Shown piece after piece: positions 36,501 to 48,500 of a stretch of 64,000 bases of DNA. This DNA comes from Inia geoffrensis (Eukaryota; Chordata; Mammalia; Artiodactyla; Iniidae): the NCBI GenBank assembly GCA_036417435.1, contig CM070912.1, positions 20,696,055 through 20,760,054 of the forward strand, written 5' to 3'. The position numbers and the translations under genes are program-made. Each line of letters opens with the position of its first letter. Within the stretch, counting starts at the first letter, position 1. The notes beneath the pieces are model-generated. The model had not been told where the DNA came from and made no database searches. It worked only from the letters and a program-made list of their open reading frames with translations.

Positions 36501-39500
36501 TGTTGTCTCCTTTTTTTCTCTCTCCATGATCTACTGAGTACATTATTTTTCTAGAAATAGCAAATTCATGTGGTTTTCTAAAAAACAAATAGTTTGTAAC
36601 TGGTAGTTATTTAATAAATTTTAAATAGTGTTATGAAACACTGCTCCTGAGGAGATCTCTGAATGTTAAGGATAGAATGTAGCTAGGGTATGCAGCAATG
36701 TGAAAGATCAGTGTGTTCTCCATAATTTAAATGCAGTCTTTCTTAAGGAAAAGCAGGGGAAGAAAGGGTAAGATTTTGTCGAATTTGGTTTCTAAAGTAT
36801 CTGGATAGGAACTTAAGAAATGAGTCAGTCATCCGGATGTTTTATCTCCATGTTGCTGAACATTCATTTTGAAACGAGCAAGAAGGTTGATCACATTTTC
36901 TGCTCTAGTGTTAACTGAGCAGTTGTCATATGACAGACAAGGTCTGTGCTGCTCATGACCAAGTTACTCACAGGTCTGGAAGTTGTAGGGGTGGGTTGAC
37001 TGGGGAGAGGATGGTGTGCCCTGGAAATGTAGCTATGAGAAGGGTGGGTGGGAGTCGGCCGCCTTCAGGGGCTCATGCCTGGCTGTGTGCAGTCACATCC
37101 CACCTCTGCTCTGGAACCCGAGCTCCTGGAGGAGAGGAGACTTTACCAGGTGTGCTCAGCCAGACTGGTGTGTTCCTCTCTGCCCAGAGTCCAGGTGTCT
37201 TTGTTTTCCCTTAGCTCAACCCATGCACCTTGGCTACTGGCCCACAAGATCCAGTCTCCACAAGAGAAAGAAGCTCTTTATGCCTTAACGGTGAGTTCGG
37301 CTTGCCCCTTAGCCTGAGCTCTCCTGTCCTGAGGCTAGTATTTATGTGGGGAAGAGGCTCTGAGAGGTTCACCTTCACTGGCCTTGAGAAAGCAGGCTGG
37401 AGGGAGTTCTGGGCTCAGATTGCCCCATTCTAGATCTGTTTCTGGAGAGTAGTATTGAGCCTGCTTTGCGAGAAGGAAAGGACGGCTTTATTTCTTTTTG
37501 CCCTTTTTAGACCCGGGCTGGCAAGGTCAAGTCCCACAGGGCCAGATTGGTAACATAAGTGAATGAGCTGCTGGGTGGGGACCAAAGAACTGGAGAGCCC
37601 ATGCCCAGTCTAAAGAGGGCAGCTACAGTGCAGGACCTGCTGGCTGTTGCCAGGCGTGAGTTTGGGCCCAGCGTTGCTAGGACTTCTGTTTAAGAGCAAC
37701 TGGAATTCTAGATTTTTAAATATATGAATTCTCTGAATTTTTCAATATTGGTGACTGATTTGAAATGTTAAACAAGATTGTGGACCAAAGAAAACATTTA
37801 CAGGCCCAATTTGTCACTCAAGTGCTAGCAGGTAACCCGTAGTTTAACGGTTCTTGGGTATTCCATGTCCAATTTCTGCCTCTAAGGAGAAAGAAGGAAG
37901 TGATTCTCTGACTGGTTTCACCTGCCCAAAGGGTCTCCTTAAAAGGTGGGGTGACCTCAGGGTACTCCACTGAGCTGTTTCCTGGGCACAAACCTGTCAG
38001 TTACAACAAGAGCAAACAGGTTCTTTATTTTCTTAATCTAAAAGTGTCACCCTTTTTCCCAATCTTTAGTGTCCTCAGTCTTGAGCCATGATTTCAGCAA
38101 ATACCAGGTTTGAAATGAGCCCTGGAGCCAATGGTTTCCCCTTCTCATGGGGGTCCTGTGTCTGCGCAGGTGCTGGAGGTGTGTGTGAACCACTGTGGGG
38201 AGAAGTTCCACAATGAGGTGGCCAAGTTCCGCTTCCTGAACGAGCTCATCAAAGTGTTGTCCCCAAAGGTGAGTACCCTGGGCTTGGCTTTGCTCACTGT
38301 TCTGCATGCCCCCCAGGTTTCAAACTCCCGTCGCCCTTCTTGGTCCAGAGGCAGACCTGCTCATGGATAGAACCTGCCAGGCTGTCCCAGGTTTGTGAGA
38401 GCTGAGAGGTGAAAGCTTTCCTCTCCAAGGTGTAGGATGATGGTCATGGTCATCAGCTGATCCCCACCCTTTGCTTGTTAGCATTTTCAAATTCTCCCTT
38501 TAAAAATGGCCTTGTAGACAGGTGGCCAAGAGGGGCGAGCACAGAGGGGCCTAGCTGGTGGGCACAGGTTTCCTGGTAGAGATAGCAAGACATGTCGGGT
38601 GTAGCTTTAAGTTTCCTTCTTTCCTTGTCTTCTGTAGCTTTCCTCCTGTGTCTTAGCGACACCATTCTCCGGTAACTAACATTGGTGGAACCTTCCTTTG
38701 CTGCTTCCCAGCAATTCTGATACCAACTGGGTGTCCTGTGATTTAATTCATTTCTGAAAATAAGTACTCAAAGTTAGGACAGACCCTACAGGTTAAGAGC
38801 TCAGTCCTACATAGACTACACCTACTTCAGACACCAGTCATAAGTCTCGGGGATGCCCAAGCTACTTGCACTTCTGCCCGACCAACTACAAGTTCAGAGC
38901 TTCCTCTGACTCCCTCTGCCAGGTTCCATAATTCACTAGAACGTTTCACAGAACACAGGAAAGCATTATACTTACTAATATTCTTTTACTGTAAAGGATG
39001 TAAATGCAAGAGTTACATAGGCCAAGGTCTCGGGGGTGAAGGGGGAGCAGAGCTTTCATGCCCTCTCCCGTGGAACCTGAGCATACCACCCTCCCAGCAC
39101 ATCCATGCGTTCAACCAGAAGGCTCTCTGGACCTGGTTGTTTCGGAGTTTTTATCTGGAATTATGTGGGCATGATTGATTTAATCACTGGCCGTGTTATT
39201 GAGCTCAGTCTCCAGCCTCCCTCTCCTCTTGGGGAGGTCAGGATAGGGCTGAAAGTTCCAACCCTCTAATCACATGGTCAATCCCTCCCTTGAAACTAAG
39301 TGCCCACCAGGAGTGTTTAGCAGAAACTCAGGTATGGTCCATGGGGGCTCATTGTAAATAACAAAAGACGTTCCTGTCACTTAGGAAATTCCTAGGGTCT
39401 TTGAAATTCTGTGCCAGGAGGAACTGAGGACAAGGGTCAAATATATATATGTATGTATATATGTATATATATATTTTATTTCCATAATCCTTTTATTTAA

Positions 39501-42500
39501 TTTTAAGAGGATCTTTTATAATGATACAAAACATTTGAGTTTCAGCAATTCCTTTCACTTTACCTTATTTTCATTCCAAATACATTTTTATTCTAGACTT
39601 GCCACAGTCAAATAATGAGTGTCCCCAGTGGCTCTAACCTAGGCCAGTATATGGTAGGATTTAATTTTAGTGGCTTTATAGGTTGATTCTTTGAAACCCA
39701 GAAAGAGCCCTGGAAATGGGTGCCAGATAATTTGTCTTCTAGCTGTGCCTCAACTCTCTACTAGCCTTGGGCAGCTCACTTCTCTGGGCCTCATCAACCA
39801 TCTCTTTAGTGATAGTGTGGGCTGGGCAGTCTACTAATGAAACTGCACAACTAGGATGGAATTTGAACCCAGCCAAAACTCAGATTGGGACTTTAATGCA
39901 CAGGCTGGGACTCAAACCCACTGTCTTTTTTTTTTTATCTTTATTATTAATTAATTAGTTTATTTTCACCTGCATTGGGTCTTCGTTGTTGTGTACCAGC
40001 TTTCTCTAGTTGTGGCGAGCGGGGGCTACTCTTGGTTGCGGTGCGCGGTCTTCTCATTGCGGTGGCTTCTCCTGTTGTAGAGCACAGGCACTAGGTGCGC
40101 GGGCTCCAGTAGTTGTGGCATGCGGGCTCAGTAATTGTGGCTTGCAGGCTCCCGAGCACAGGCTCAGTAGTTGTGGCGCACGGGCTTAGTTGCTCTGCGC
40201 CATGTGGGATCTTCCCGGACCAGGGCTCGAACCCATGTCCCCTGCATTGACAGGTGGATTCTTAACCACTGCGCCACCAGGGAAGTCCCAAACCCACTGT
40301 CTTTTAATTAAAATCAATCACCTGGTGTCAGGACTTACTGAAGCTCAGGTTCATTATGTCTCTGCACAGAAGGAATTCAGCAAGAGGCAAAGTGATAGGC
40401 AAGAAGTAGATTTATTAATATAGCATGACTGTGAGGGATACAAGTGCACAGGCAAGGTGGCTGTGCCCCGAGAACTAAGTGGGAAAACAGATTTATTTAG
40501 AGAGAGATACATTCCAAAGATAGAATGTCTCAAAAGGTGAAAGCAGTCCTGAAATATGGGGTGGTTAGTTTTTATGGGTTGGGTGATTTCATAGGCTAAC
40601 GAGTGGGAGGATTATTCCAGCTATTTTGGGGAAGGGGCAGAGATTTCCAGGAACTGGGCCACCGCTCACTTTCTGGTCTTTTATGGTCAGCCTCTGAACG
40701 GTCATGGCACCTGTGGGTGTGTCGTTTAGCTAATGTATTACAATGAGCGTATACTGAAGCTCAAGGCCTCCTGGAAGTCAAATCTTACACCATCTTGGGC
40801 CTAATGGGTTCTAACCAGTTTATGTCATATTCTCAACAGCTGTGTCATTCTCTAAAGGTTATGTCTTGCCGCCTTCCCTCCTGCCTCACCAAGTCCCTTC
40901 CAGCTCTGTAATCCCCTTTCCTTTTTCAGTACCTAGGCTCCTGGACCACAGAAAAAGTTAAAGGAAGAGTCATTGAAATACTCTTCAGTTGGACAGTCTG
41001 GTTTCCAGAAGACATCAAGATCCGAGATGCTTACCAGATGCTGAAGAAACAAGGTCTCACTACCATTACTTATGTTGCATTGCCTTTTCACAGTAGTTGT
41101 TCCTTCTTGCTTTTTTGGACGCTTTGTCAGTTTGGCGTGAAAGCTGGAGATCTTGTGTCCAGTAGATAGAACAATAGAGGCTGACGCAGTAATTTTGATC
41201 CCTGGGAATGGGCAGACCGTTCCTTCCGGTTGAAGGGAGTTGAGCTACGTTTGAGATGGTTGTTGCTGTAGTTACCCTCTCTGTGCCAGGTTCCAGATTC
41301 CTCTAGCGTTAGCTTGTGTTGAGGGTGGAGGCTGACTTGCTAGAGCGTTTCTCTCAGTATCTGCTCTGCTCTCAGCTTTGGGTCTTCCTCTTGCTCTACA
41401 CCTCAGAGGGGGTCTTATTCCATCTCCTTCCCTGACCGTAGAGCCTTTACTACTTGTTCCTCAGTGCCCGTAGCCTGGTGGTGGTGGTGCTGGTTCTGCT
41501 GTGAGTAAGCCTCAGTCTCAGGCAGGCATGTGTCCCTGGTCTTGGTGGGACCTGTTTGTGATCCTGTCCCATCCCGACTCGGGTCTGGGCCGGGACACGT
41601 TGCTGCCCCTCCCCCAGGGGCACAGGCTTTTCTTTTTTTTTTTTTTTTTTTTCCAGCTGCAGTAGGTTTTCACCACTGTTCTAAGGACGACAGGTTTGGT
41701 GTCCTTCCCCCAGCAGTGTGAGGCTTTTCTGTCAGGAGAGAAGGATTTCAGTGGGCCAACAGGCCTCTCCCATTCTCTTTTTGTGAGGCCTTTGGAGAAT
41801 GAGCCTATTCCTCTCGTGTTGTGAGCCCCAGAGCGTGTCCTGGGAGTCCATGTTCCTTTTCTCTTGGGCTCTGTGAGAGGAACCTGGATTCAGCATGGAC
41901 TGTTTTGCTACCTGTCGCATGCACTCACTTAACATTTTTAGGAGTATTAGGGATTCTATACTAATTTCTGGGCTCTGGGAGGTTGTATACCTGCATAAAA
42001 TGATCAGTATTTGTATAGTGTGAGGCCCGTTGACCACTAGCCTTACGGTCCGGTTCTGCCCTGATTTAGTTGGCTCTGACCTCCCCAACTTTGTACTGGT
42101 TCCATGGATTCTCCCCAGGGAGGATGCAGAGCCTTGATCATACCCTGGGTGTATCTCTGTAAGGTCGTCGACAGTGTTTTCCTGGTGGGACATCAGGAAC
42201 CAGGGGTTTCTGGGCTTTATACTGGATCCTGCTGAAGTCAATGGGCACCTATCTCCGTATATTCATGAGTTGTTGCATGTTTTAGGAATCATAAAGCAAG
42301 ACCCTAAACTACCAGTGGATAAAATCTTGCCCCCACCTTCTCCCTGGCCCAAGAGCTCCATCTTTGATGCCGATGAAGAAAAGTCAAAGGTAAGGAGCTC
42401 CTCCCTGACCTTGGTGGCCTACCTGGAGTCTGACCAGACCCCTTCTTTTTTTCTTTTTTTTTTTTTTTTTGAAATTTTATTTTATTTACCTTTTTATACA

Positions 42501-45500
42501 GCAGGTTCTTATTTGTTGTCCATTTTATACATATTAGTGTATATATCTCAATCCCAATCCCCCAATTCATCCCACCCCCGCAGATCCCCTCTTTTAGGGA
42601 CTCTCCTGCAATGTCCCCTGACCCCAAACCGAAGTGTGGGAGAGTGTGGGGAGGTGGGTTTTGAGTTCCCTGTGGAGCAGAGAGAGGTAGCTGAAGGTCT
42701 GGATGTTTTCTTTGTGGATAGGCCAAATAATAAGTGTCCTGTTCTTTATATCTTTCACTTTATCTGTTCAGTGTTCCTGAGGGAAAGAAGGTACGAAAGG
42801 ATAACCCTGGTGGGTAATGTGGGTGGTCGGTCATATCCAGAGTGTGGTGTCGGGGGAGGAGAGTGGGCAGTAAAGAATTGGTTGTATGTTGGCTCAGATC
42901 TTTTTAGTGTCAGTAAGCGTGATCTCACCCATTTTCCTTCCATTTTTGTCTCCCAGAATTGTTGCTCCTCAGACATCAGTAAGGAGAGGGAAGGGAAAAG
43001 CAAGGTGGTCCAAACCTAGGCCAAGACCCAGGGATAACTCCAGGGTGCCCCTGAAAGGTGGCAGTGCTTTTGGTCATTAGCGTTCTTGGTCCCTCACAAG
43101 GTCTGGTGAGTGTAGAGCCAGGAAGACTCCGGCCTGAGGATGGGTCTCTTCTGGTACCCTCTGCCTTCCAGCTGCAGCTGTCAGCTGTACCCTTCCCTTG
43201 GATCTAGGTGCTCACTGTGGGCAGAATGAGCAGGGCTGTGCTGGGTTCTGGGCGGCTTTCCCTCTGGCTCCTCTCCTACGGGTGCTTCACCATTGCAGAG
43301 GGTGGGAGGAACAGGGGAGGAGGCGTGACATGGACTTCTGAGAAAGATAGTCTTGTGTCAGCTGCTTAGACTCCCTGGCACTCAGTATCTCCACCTGTCC
43401 TGCCACCCATCCAACAAAGAGTGAGTGACTCCTATACCTTTCGGGAATAAGATGGACGAGACCGCCAAGGTCTGTCACATCATAGTATGCGGTCCAAGAC
43501 AGCCTTGGCACTGTTGACATTTTGGGCCAGTTAGCTTTCTTGTTGGAGGTTGTTAGGCACTGTAGGGTAGAGAGTGTACAGTATCCCTCTACCCGCTAGA
43601 TGCCAGGAGTACCCCCAGTTGTGACAACCGAAAATGTCTGCGGACTTTGCCAGAGGTTCCCTGGGGACATCCACCTCCCTACCCCATGCAAAAACCAGTG
43701 GTCTGTGGGGATGGTCATAATCCTTAGGTTACTGTGTCGTTGTGAGGTTTTGGTAAAGGTAATGCGTATAAAATGTGCGAGCTGTTATTAGTGCTGATTC
43801 TGCTATTGCTGGTGCTATCAGTCTGGCCGTTTGACACAGAGGGAGTTGGTTTCACCTAGTGTTGTTCCCTCTTCAGCTTCTGACAAGGCTTCTGAAGAGC
43901 AGCCATCCTGAGGATCTTCAGGCTGCAAACCGGCTGATCAAGAATTTGGTCAAGGAGGTGGGCATTTTCCAGGGGGCTCTGCAGAAGCAGCGCTTGACAG
44001 GGGCTGGACAGTGTATACGTGTGTGTGTGCTTGAGGGTGTGGGTACACAGTCGTGTGGGAGAAGGGATGGCCGCCTAGCCCTGAACCGGGGAACAGCTGT
44101 GGGCTCCCTGAAGGGCAGCGAGGTGGTGACTGGAAGCAGAAACTGCCGTGTGTTTCTCAAGTACTCCTGTCTAGGAACTCCAAGCATTTCACAGACACCA
44201 GTTTCCGTCCTAGTGACCGGTATTGGTGTGGATAGAATCCAGGTTTGGGAATTTCTTTTCCAGAGGGATTAAGGCTGGTGGTACAAAGGAGTAGAGTCCC
44301 AGCTCCCCAGACTGCATAGCCTGTCCCAGGAATTCCAGGCCTTGAGCATCTGCTCTACCTGCTGAGTGAACGCCCCATTCACTCTGTGCTTTGGTGGCTT
44401 CCCTGAGCTCTCCACAGTGCAGCGCCCCTTTCCCGGTGCTTGTTCAGGCTTTCTTCAGAGCTTCTGCTCCCTCACTTCATCCTCTTTCTCCCAAAAGGAA
44501 CAAGAAAAATCAGAAAAGGTGTCCAAGAGAGTCAGTGCTGTGGAGGAGGTGCGGAGCCACGTGAAGGTGCTACAGGAAATGCTGAGCATGTACCGCAGGC
44601 CAGGGCAGGCCCCGCCAGACCAGGCAGCCTTGCAGGTGCGCTTTTTAAAACTAAATTTCAGCTGGGACTGAGTATCACTGACAGACTAGGAATACACATA
44701 TATTTCAAGAAGTCATCATACAATCAAAATTTATGTCCCTCACCCGCCCCCAAATTCCTCATTCCCTTCCCTTCTGTTCCTGCCTCTCTCCCCATCCCCA
44801 GGCAACCACTGATTGGTTTTCTGTTCTGATTAGTATATATTTCCTAGACTCTTATATAAATGGAATGATACAGTATTACACTTTTTTTTTTTTGGCCTGG
44901 CTTCTCTTCTCCCCCTTGGCGTTATTATTTGAGACCCGAGACCCATTTTTTTTTTTTTTTTTTTTTTTTTGGCTGCACCGCTTGGCATGTGGGGTCTCAG
45001 TTCCCTGACCGGGGGATCAAACCCATGGCCCCTGTTTTGGGAACGTGGAGTCTTTTTTTTTTTTTTGATTGCAAAGTGGTGTTCATTATTATTATTATCA
45101 TTTTTAACATTTTTATCAGAGTATAATTGCTTTACAATGGTGCGTTAGTTTCTGCTATATAACAAAGGGAGTCAGTTATATGTATACATATATCCCCATA
45201 TCCCCTCCCTCTTGCGTCTCTCTCCCACCCTCCCTATCCCACCCCTCTAGGTGGTCACAAAGCACCGAGCTGATCTTCCTGTGCTATGCTGGGGAGCGCA
45301 CAGTCTTAACCACTGGACCACCAGGGAGGTCCCAGTAGTTTATTCCTTTTTACTGCTGAGTGGTACTCTGTTGTATGCATAGACCACAATATGTATATCC
45401 ATTCATCTGTTGATGGATATTTGATTATGAATTAACCTGCTGTAAACAGTTGTATACAGGATTTTGCGTGAACATACACTTTCCTTTCTCTTGGGTAAAT

Positions 45501-48500
45501 GCCTCGACGTGGGATTGCTAGGTCATATGCTACATGTATAGTTAACTCTTTAAGAAGCTGCCAAACTATTTTCCAGAGTGTTTGTATCATTTTGTATTTC
45601 TGAAAGCAGTGTAGAGATTTCCCATTTCTTCACATTCACACATCTTGAGATCTTTCTTTTTTTATAACACACTTACTGAGAATTTATATAACAAGCTCTG
45701 TTTTGTAGGTAGTGTATGAGAGGTGTGAAAAGCTGCGGCCCACCCTGTTCCGGCTGGCAAGCGATACCACCGATGATGACGATGCGCTCGGTATGATCTT
45801 TTTTTTCTTTAATTTTTTAAAAAAATTATATTTATTTTTGGCTGTGTTGGGTCTTTGTTGTTGTGTGCGGGCTTTCTCCCGTTGGGGCGAGTAGGGGCTA
45901 CTCTTTGTTGTGTTGCTCAGGCTTCTCATTGTGGTGGCTTCTCTTGTTGTGGAGCACAGGTTCTAGGAGTGCGGGCTTCAGTAGTTGTGGCTCGCGGGCT
46001 CTAGAGCGCAGGCTTAATAGTTGTGGCGCACGGGTTTCCCAGACCAGGGATTGAACCTGTGTCCCCTGCATTCGCAGGCAGATTCTTAACCCCTGCACCA
46101 CCAGGGAAGTCCCTTGGTACAGTCTTATTCTTTAGGCATAGACAGCACCCAAGAGTGCAGGACAGACGTGGGGCTTCCTGCTGTGCTGCTGACGCAGAAG
46201 CAAGACAGTGGCCCCTAGGTGTTATGGTGCTTGGGCTTGGGGAGGGGTGTGGCTTGAGTTGATTGTTCTAATTTCCAGAGGAATCTACTACGTTTGAGCA
46301 AGAAATGAGCCACAAGTCTGAAAGCAAAGAAAAGCGTGGAAATTTACCATGTAGATTGGGTGTGAAGGGGATAGAAGAAAGAGCGGCTACAATTGAAGGC
46401 TTGAAGAAAGGCTGAACATTCTCAGAGGTCTGAGAAACAGCTGTGAGGGGCTCCTTGGAAGGTTTCACACCCAAAGTGCCTTCAGGGGCTGGGTGGGGAG
46501 TCTAAGTGGGGATACCAAGTGGAAGGCACAGGGGAGAACTGTAATCCTGTACACAGATATTGAAACGTTTAAAACTATTTTATTTTTTGGAAAATCTCAA
46601 AACACATAAAAGGGATTTATTCTATCCCCATGTACTCACCTTTTAATAATTACCAACTCATGGCCAGTCTTTTGATCTTGTTTTAACTGTACTGCTTTCT
46701 CCCTCCATCTTCCCCCATACATCCCCAATTCTATTTTTTTTTATTTTTAATAAGATCTGGCACCTTATTAGATGTCTGTTCAATGACTGTCTATGCATTT
46801 ACTATTATTTATTTATTTACTTACTTTACTTACTTATTTTTATAGGATCTTAGTTCCCCGACCAGGGTCAAACTCGTGCCCCCTGTAGTGGAAGCGCAGA
46901 GTCTTTTTTTTTTTTTTTTTTTTTTTTTCGGTACGCGGGCCTCTCACTGTTGTGGCCTCTCCCGTTGCGGAGCACAGGCTCTGGACGCGCAGGCTCTGCG
47001 GCATGTGGGATCTTCCCAGACGGGGACACGAACCCATGTCCTCTGCATCGGCAGGCAGACTCTCAACCACTGCACCACTAGGGAAGCCCGGAAGCGCAGA
47101 GTCTTAACCTCTGGGCCACAGGGGAAGTCCTCCCACTTCTATTTTTAAGCAAATCCCAAACATTTCAAAGTAACCAGTCAGTGTTCAGATTTTCCTGGGC
47201 ATTTTTCCCTCTAATCATTCCTTGTTGACCCTCTTTCTTTTTTTAAAGTTTGTTATAAATCAGTATCAAAAAGAAAAACCACGCTTTGTAATTGGTTGAT
47301 CTTTAAGTCCCTTTTAATGGATAGCCCCCGTTCTTTTTTACTTCATGCATGAAAAACATGTCCTTTGACTTGCAGAGTTTCTCTTGGTCTCAGTTTTCTG
47401 ATGGCATCTCCCATGGTATTTAATGTTTCTCTGTTCCTGAGATTTCTGAAATTCCTGCTTTCTTATAAATTGGATCAGGAGGCTTGTTTAGATTCAGGTT
47501 CAAATGGCAGGGCGTGTGCTGGGGAGCAAGAATGCTTTACAAGTGATGTGAAGAGACCCATGGTATCTGGTTTTCTGGGTTTTATGTGATGTAATTATTG
47601 ATGTAATTATTGTAATAAATAAACCCGTTATTTCCTCTGGTTGCAATGAAGTCAGAGGTTACAAAATTTAAATTTTAATCACCTTGCACATGCCAAATAA
47701 AACACTTTGCCAGGTGAATTCAACCTCGTGTTAGTTCACAACTCCCATCCAGTTTAAAAATTGACAGGAAACGAACAGTTGGTCGCTCTTGCAGTGCTTT
47801 CCTAGTACCGCGGCCTGCAGTGTTATACGTAGCCCCTGGCCGTGTTGCTGTTCTGTCTCTCTCCTAGGAGAGGCTTTCTTGCAGGTAAAACAGATCATGA
47901 GATACTCTTGACATTTTTGAAATCCACTGCGTATTTTATACTTACAGGATGTTTCAATTTGGATGTCAGATTTTCATCAGGAATACTTGATCTGTACTTA
48001 GATTTTATAAAATTTCCAGGTGAAAAAGTAGATTCGTGTACCAACACACTTCCCAATAACTGAATAAAGTACCAAAAATTTCTTTTAATATTTTCATCCA
48101 CATTGACAAAATAGCTTTAAGTTTTGAATTAAAATTAAAGTTTTAGTTCCTCAGTTGAAAGACCCATATTTCAAGTGTTGGCCATCATATTGGACAGTAC
48201 AGACAAAGAAAGTGAAAAAATTTGGTTCCTCCTACATCCTGCGAAGAAAGTGTTGAGGTTCAGGGATTGAGTGACTGGGTGTGCCAGGGGACTGATCTCG
48301 TGATCTGGGGGCAGGAGGCATGGATATACTGAACCTGGTAGAGCCGTGTGACAGCTGCTCTGTGGAGTGGCTTAAAAAAGACTGAGATTGTTGGTAGCTA
48401 AACCAGGGAATTCTGATTTTTCTCTCATTCTTCAGCGGAGGTTCTCCAGGCAAATGACCTCCTCACCCAGGGAGTTCTGCTGTACAAACAGGTGATGGAG

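Larger units (their letters stand above)
44730..45660 (-). repeat. Old L1 fragment interrupted by younger SINE and L1
   Basis: Old reverse L1 visible at about 44730-44880 (CATCCCCAGGCAACCACTGA, TATATAAATGGAATGATACA) and again at 45345-45650 (TCCATTCATCTGTTGATGGA, GGGATTGCTAGGTCATATGC). A SINE and a younger L1 separate the halves. It ends about 50 bp before exon 9. Confidence 0.65.

Noticed and set aside
42174..43019. 281-codon frame as a separate gene
   Set aside because: It contains GGA2 exon 6 with canonical splice sites and then runs into intron and L1 sequence; kept only as an intron-retention note.
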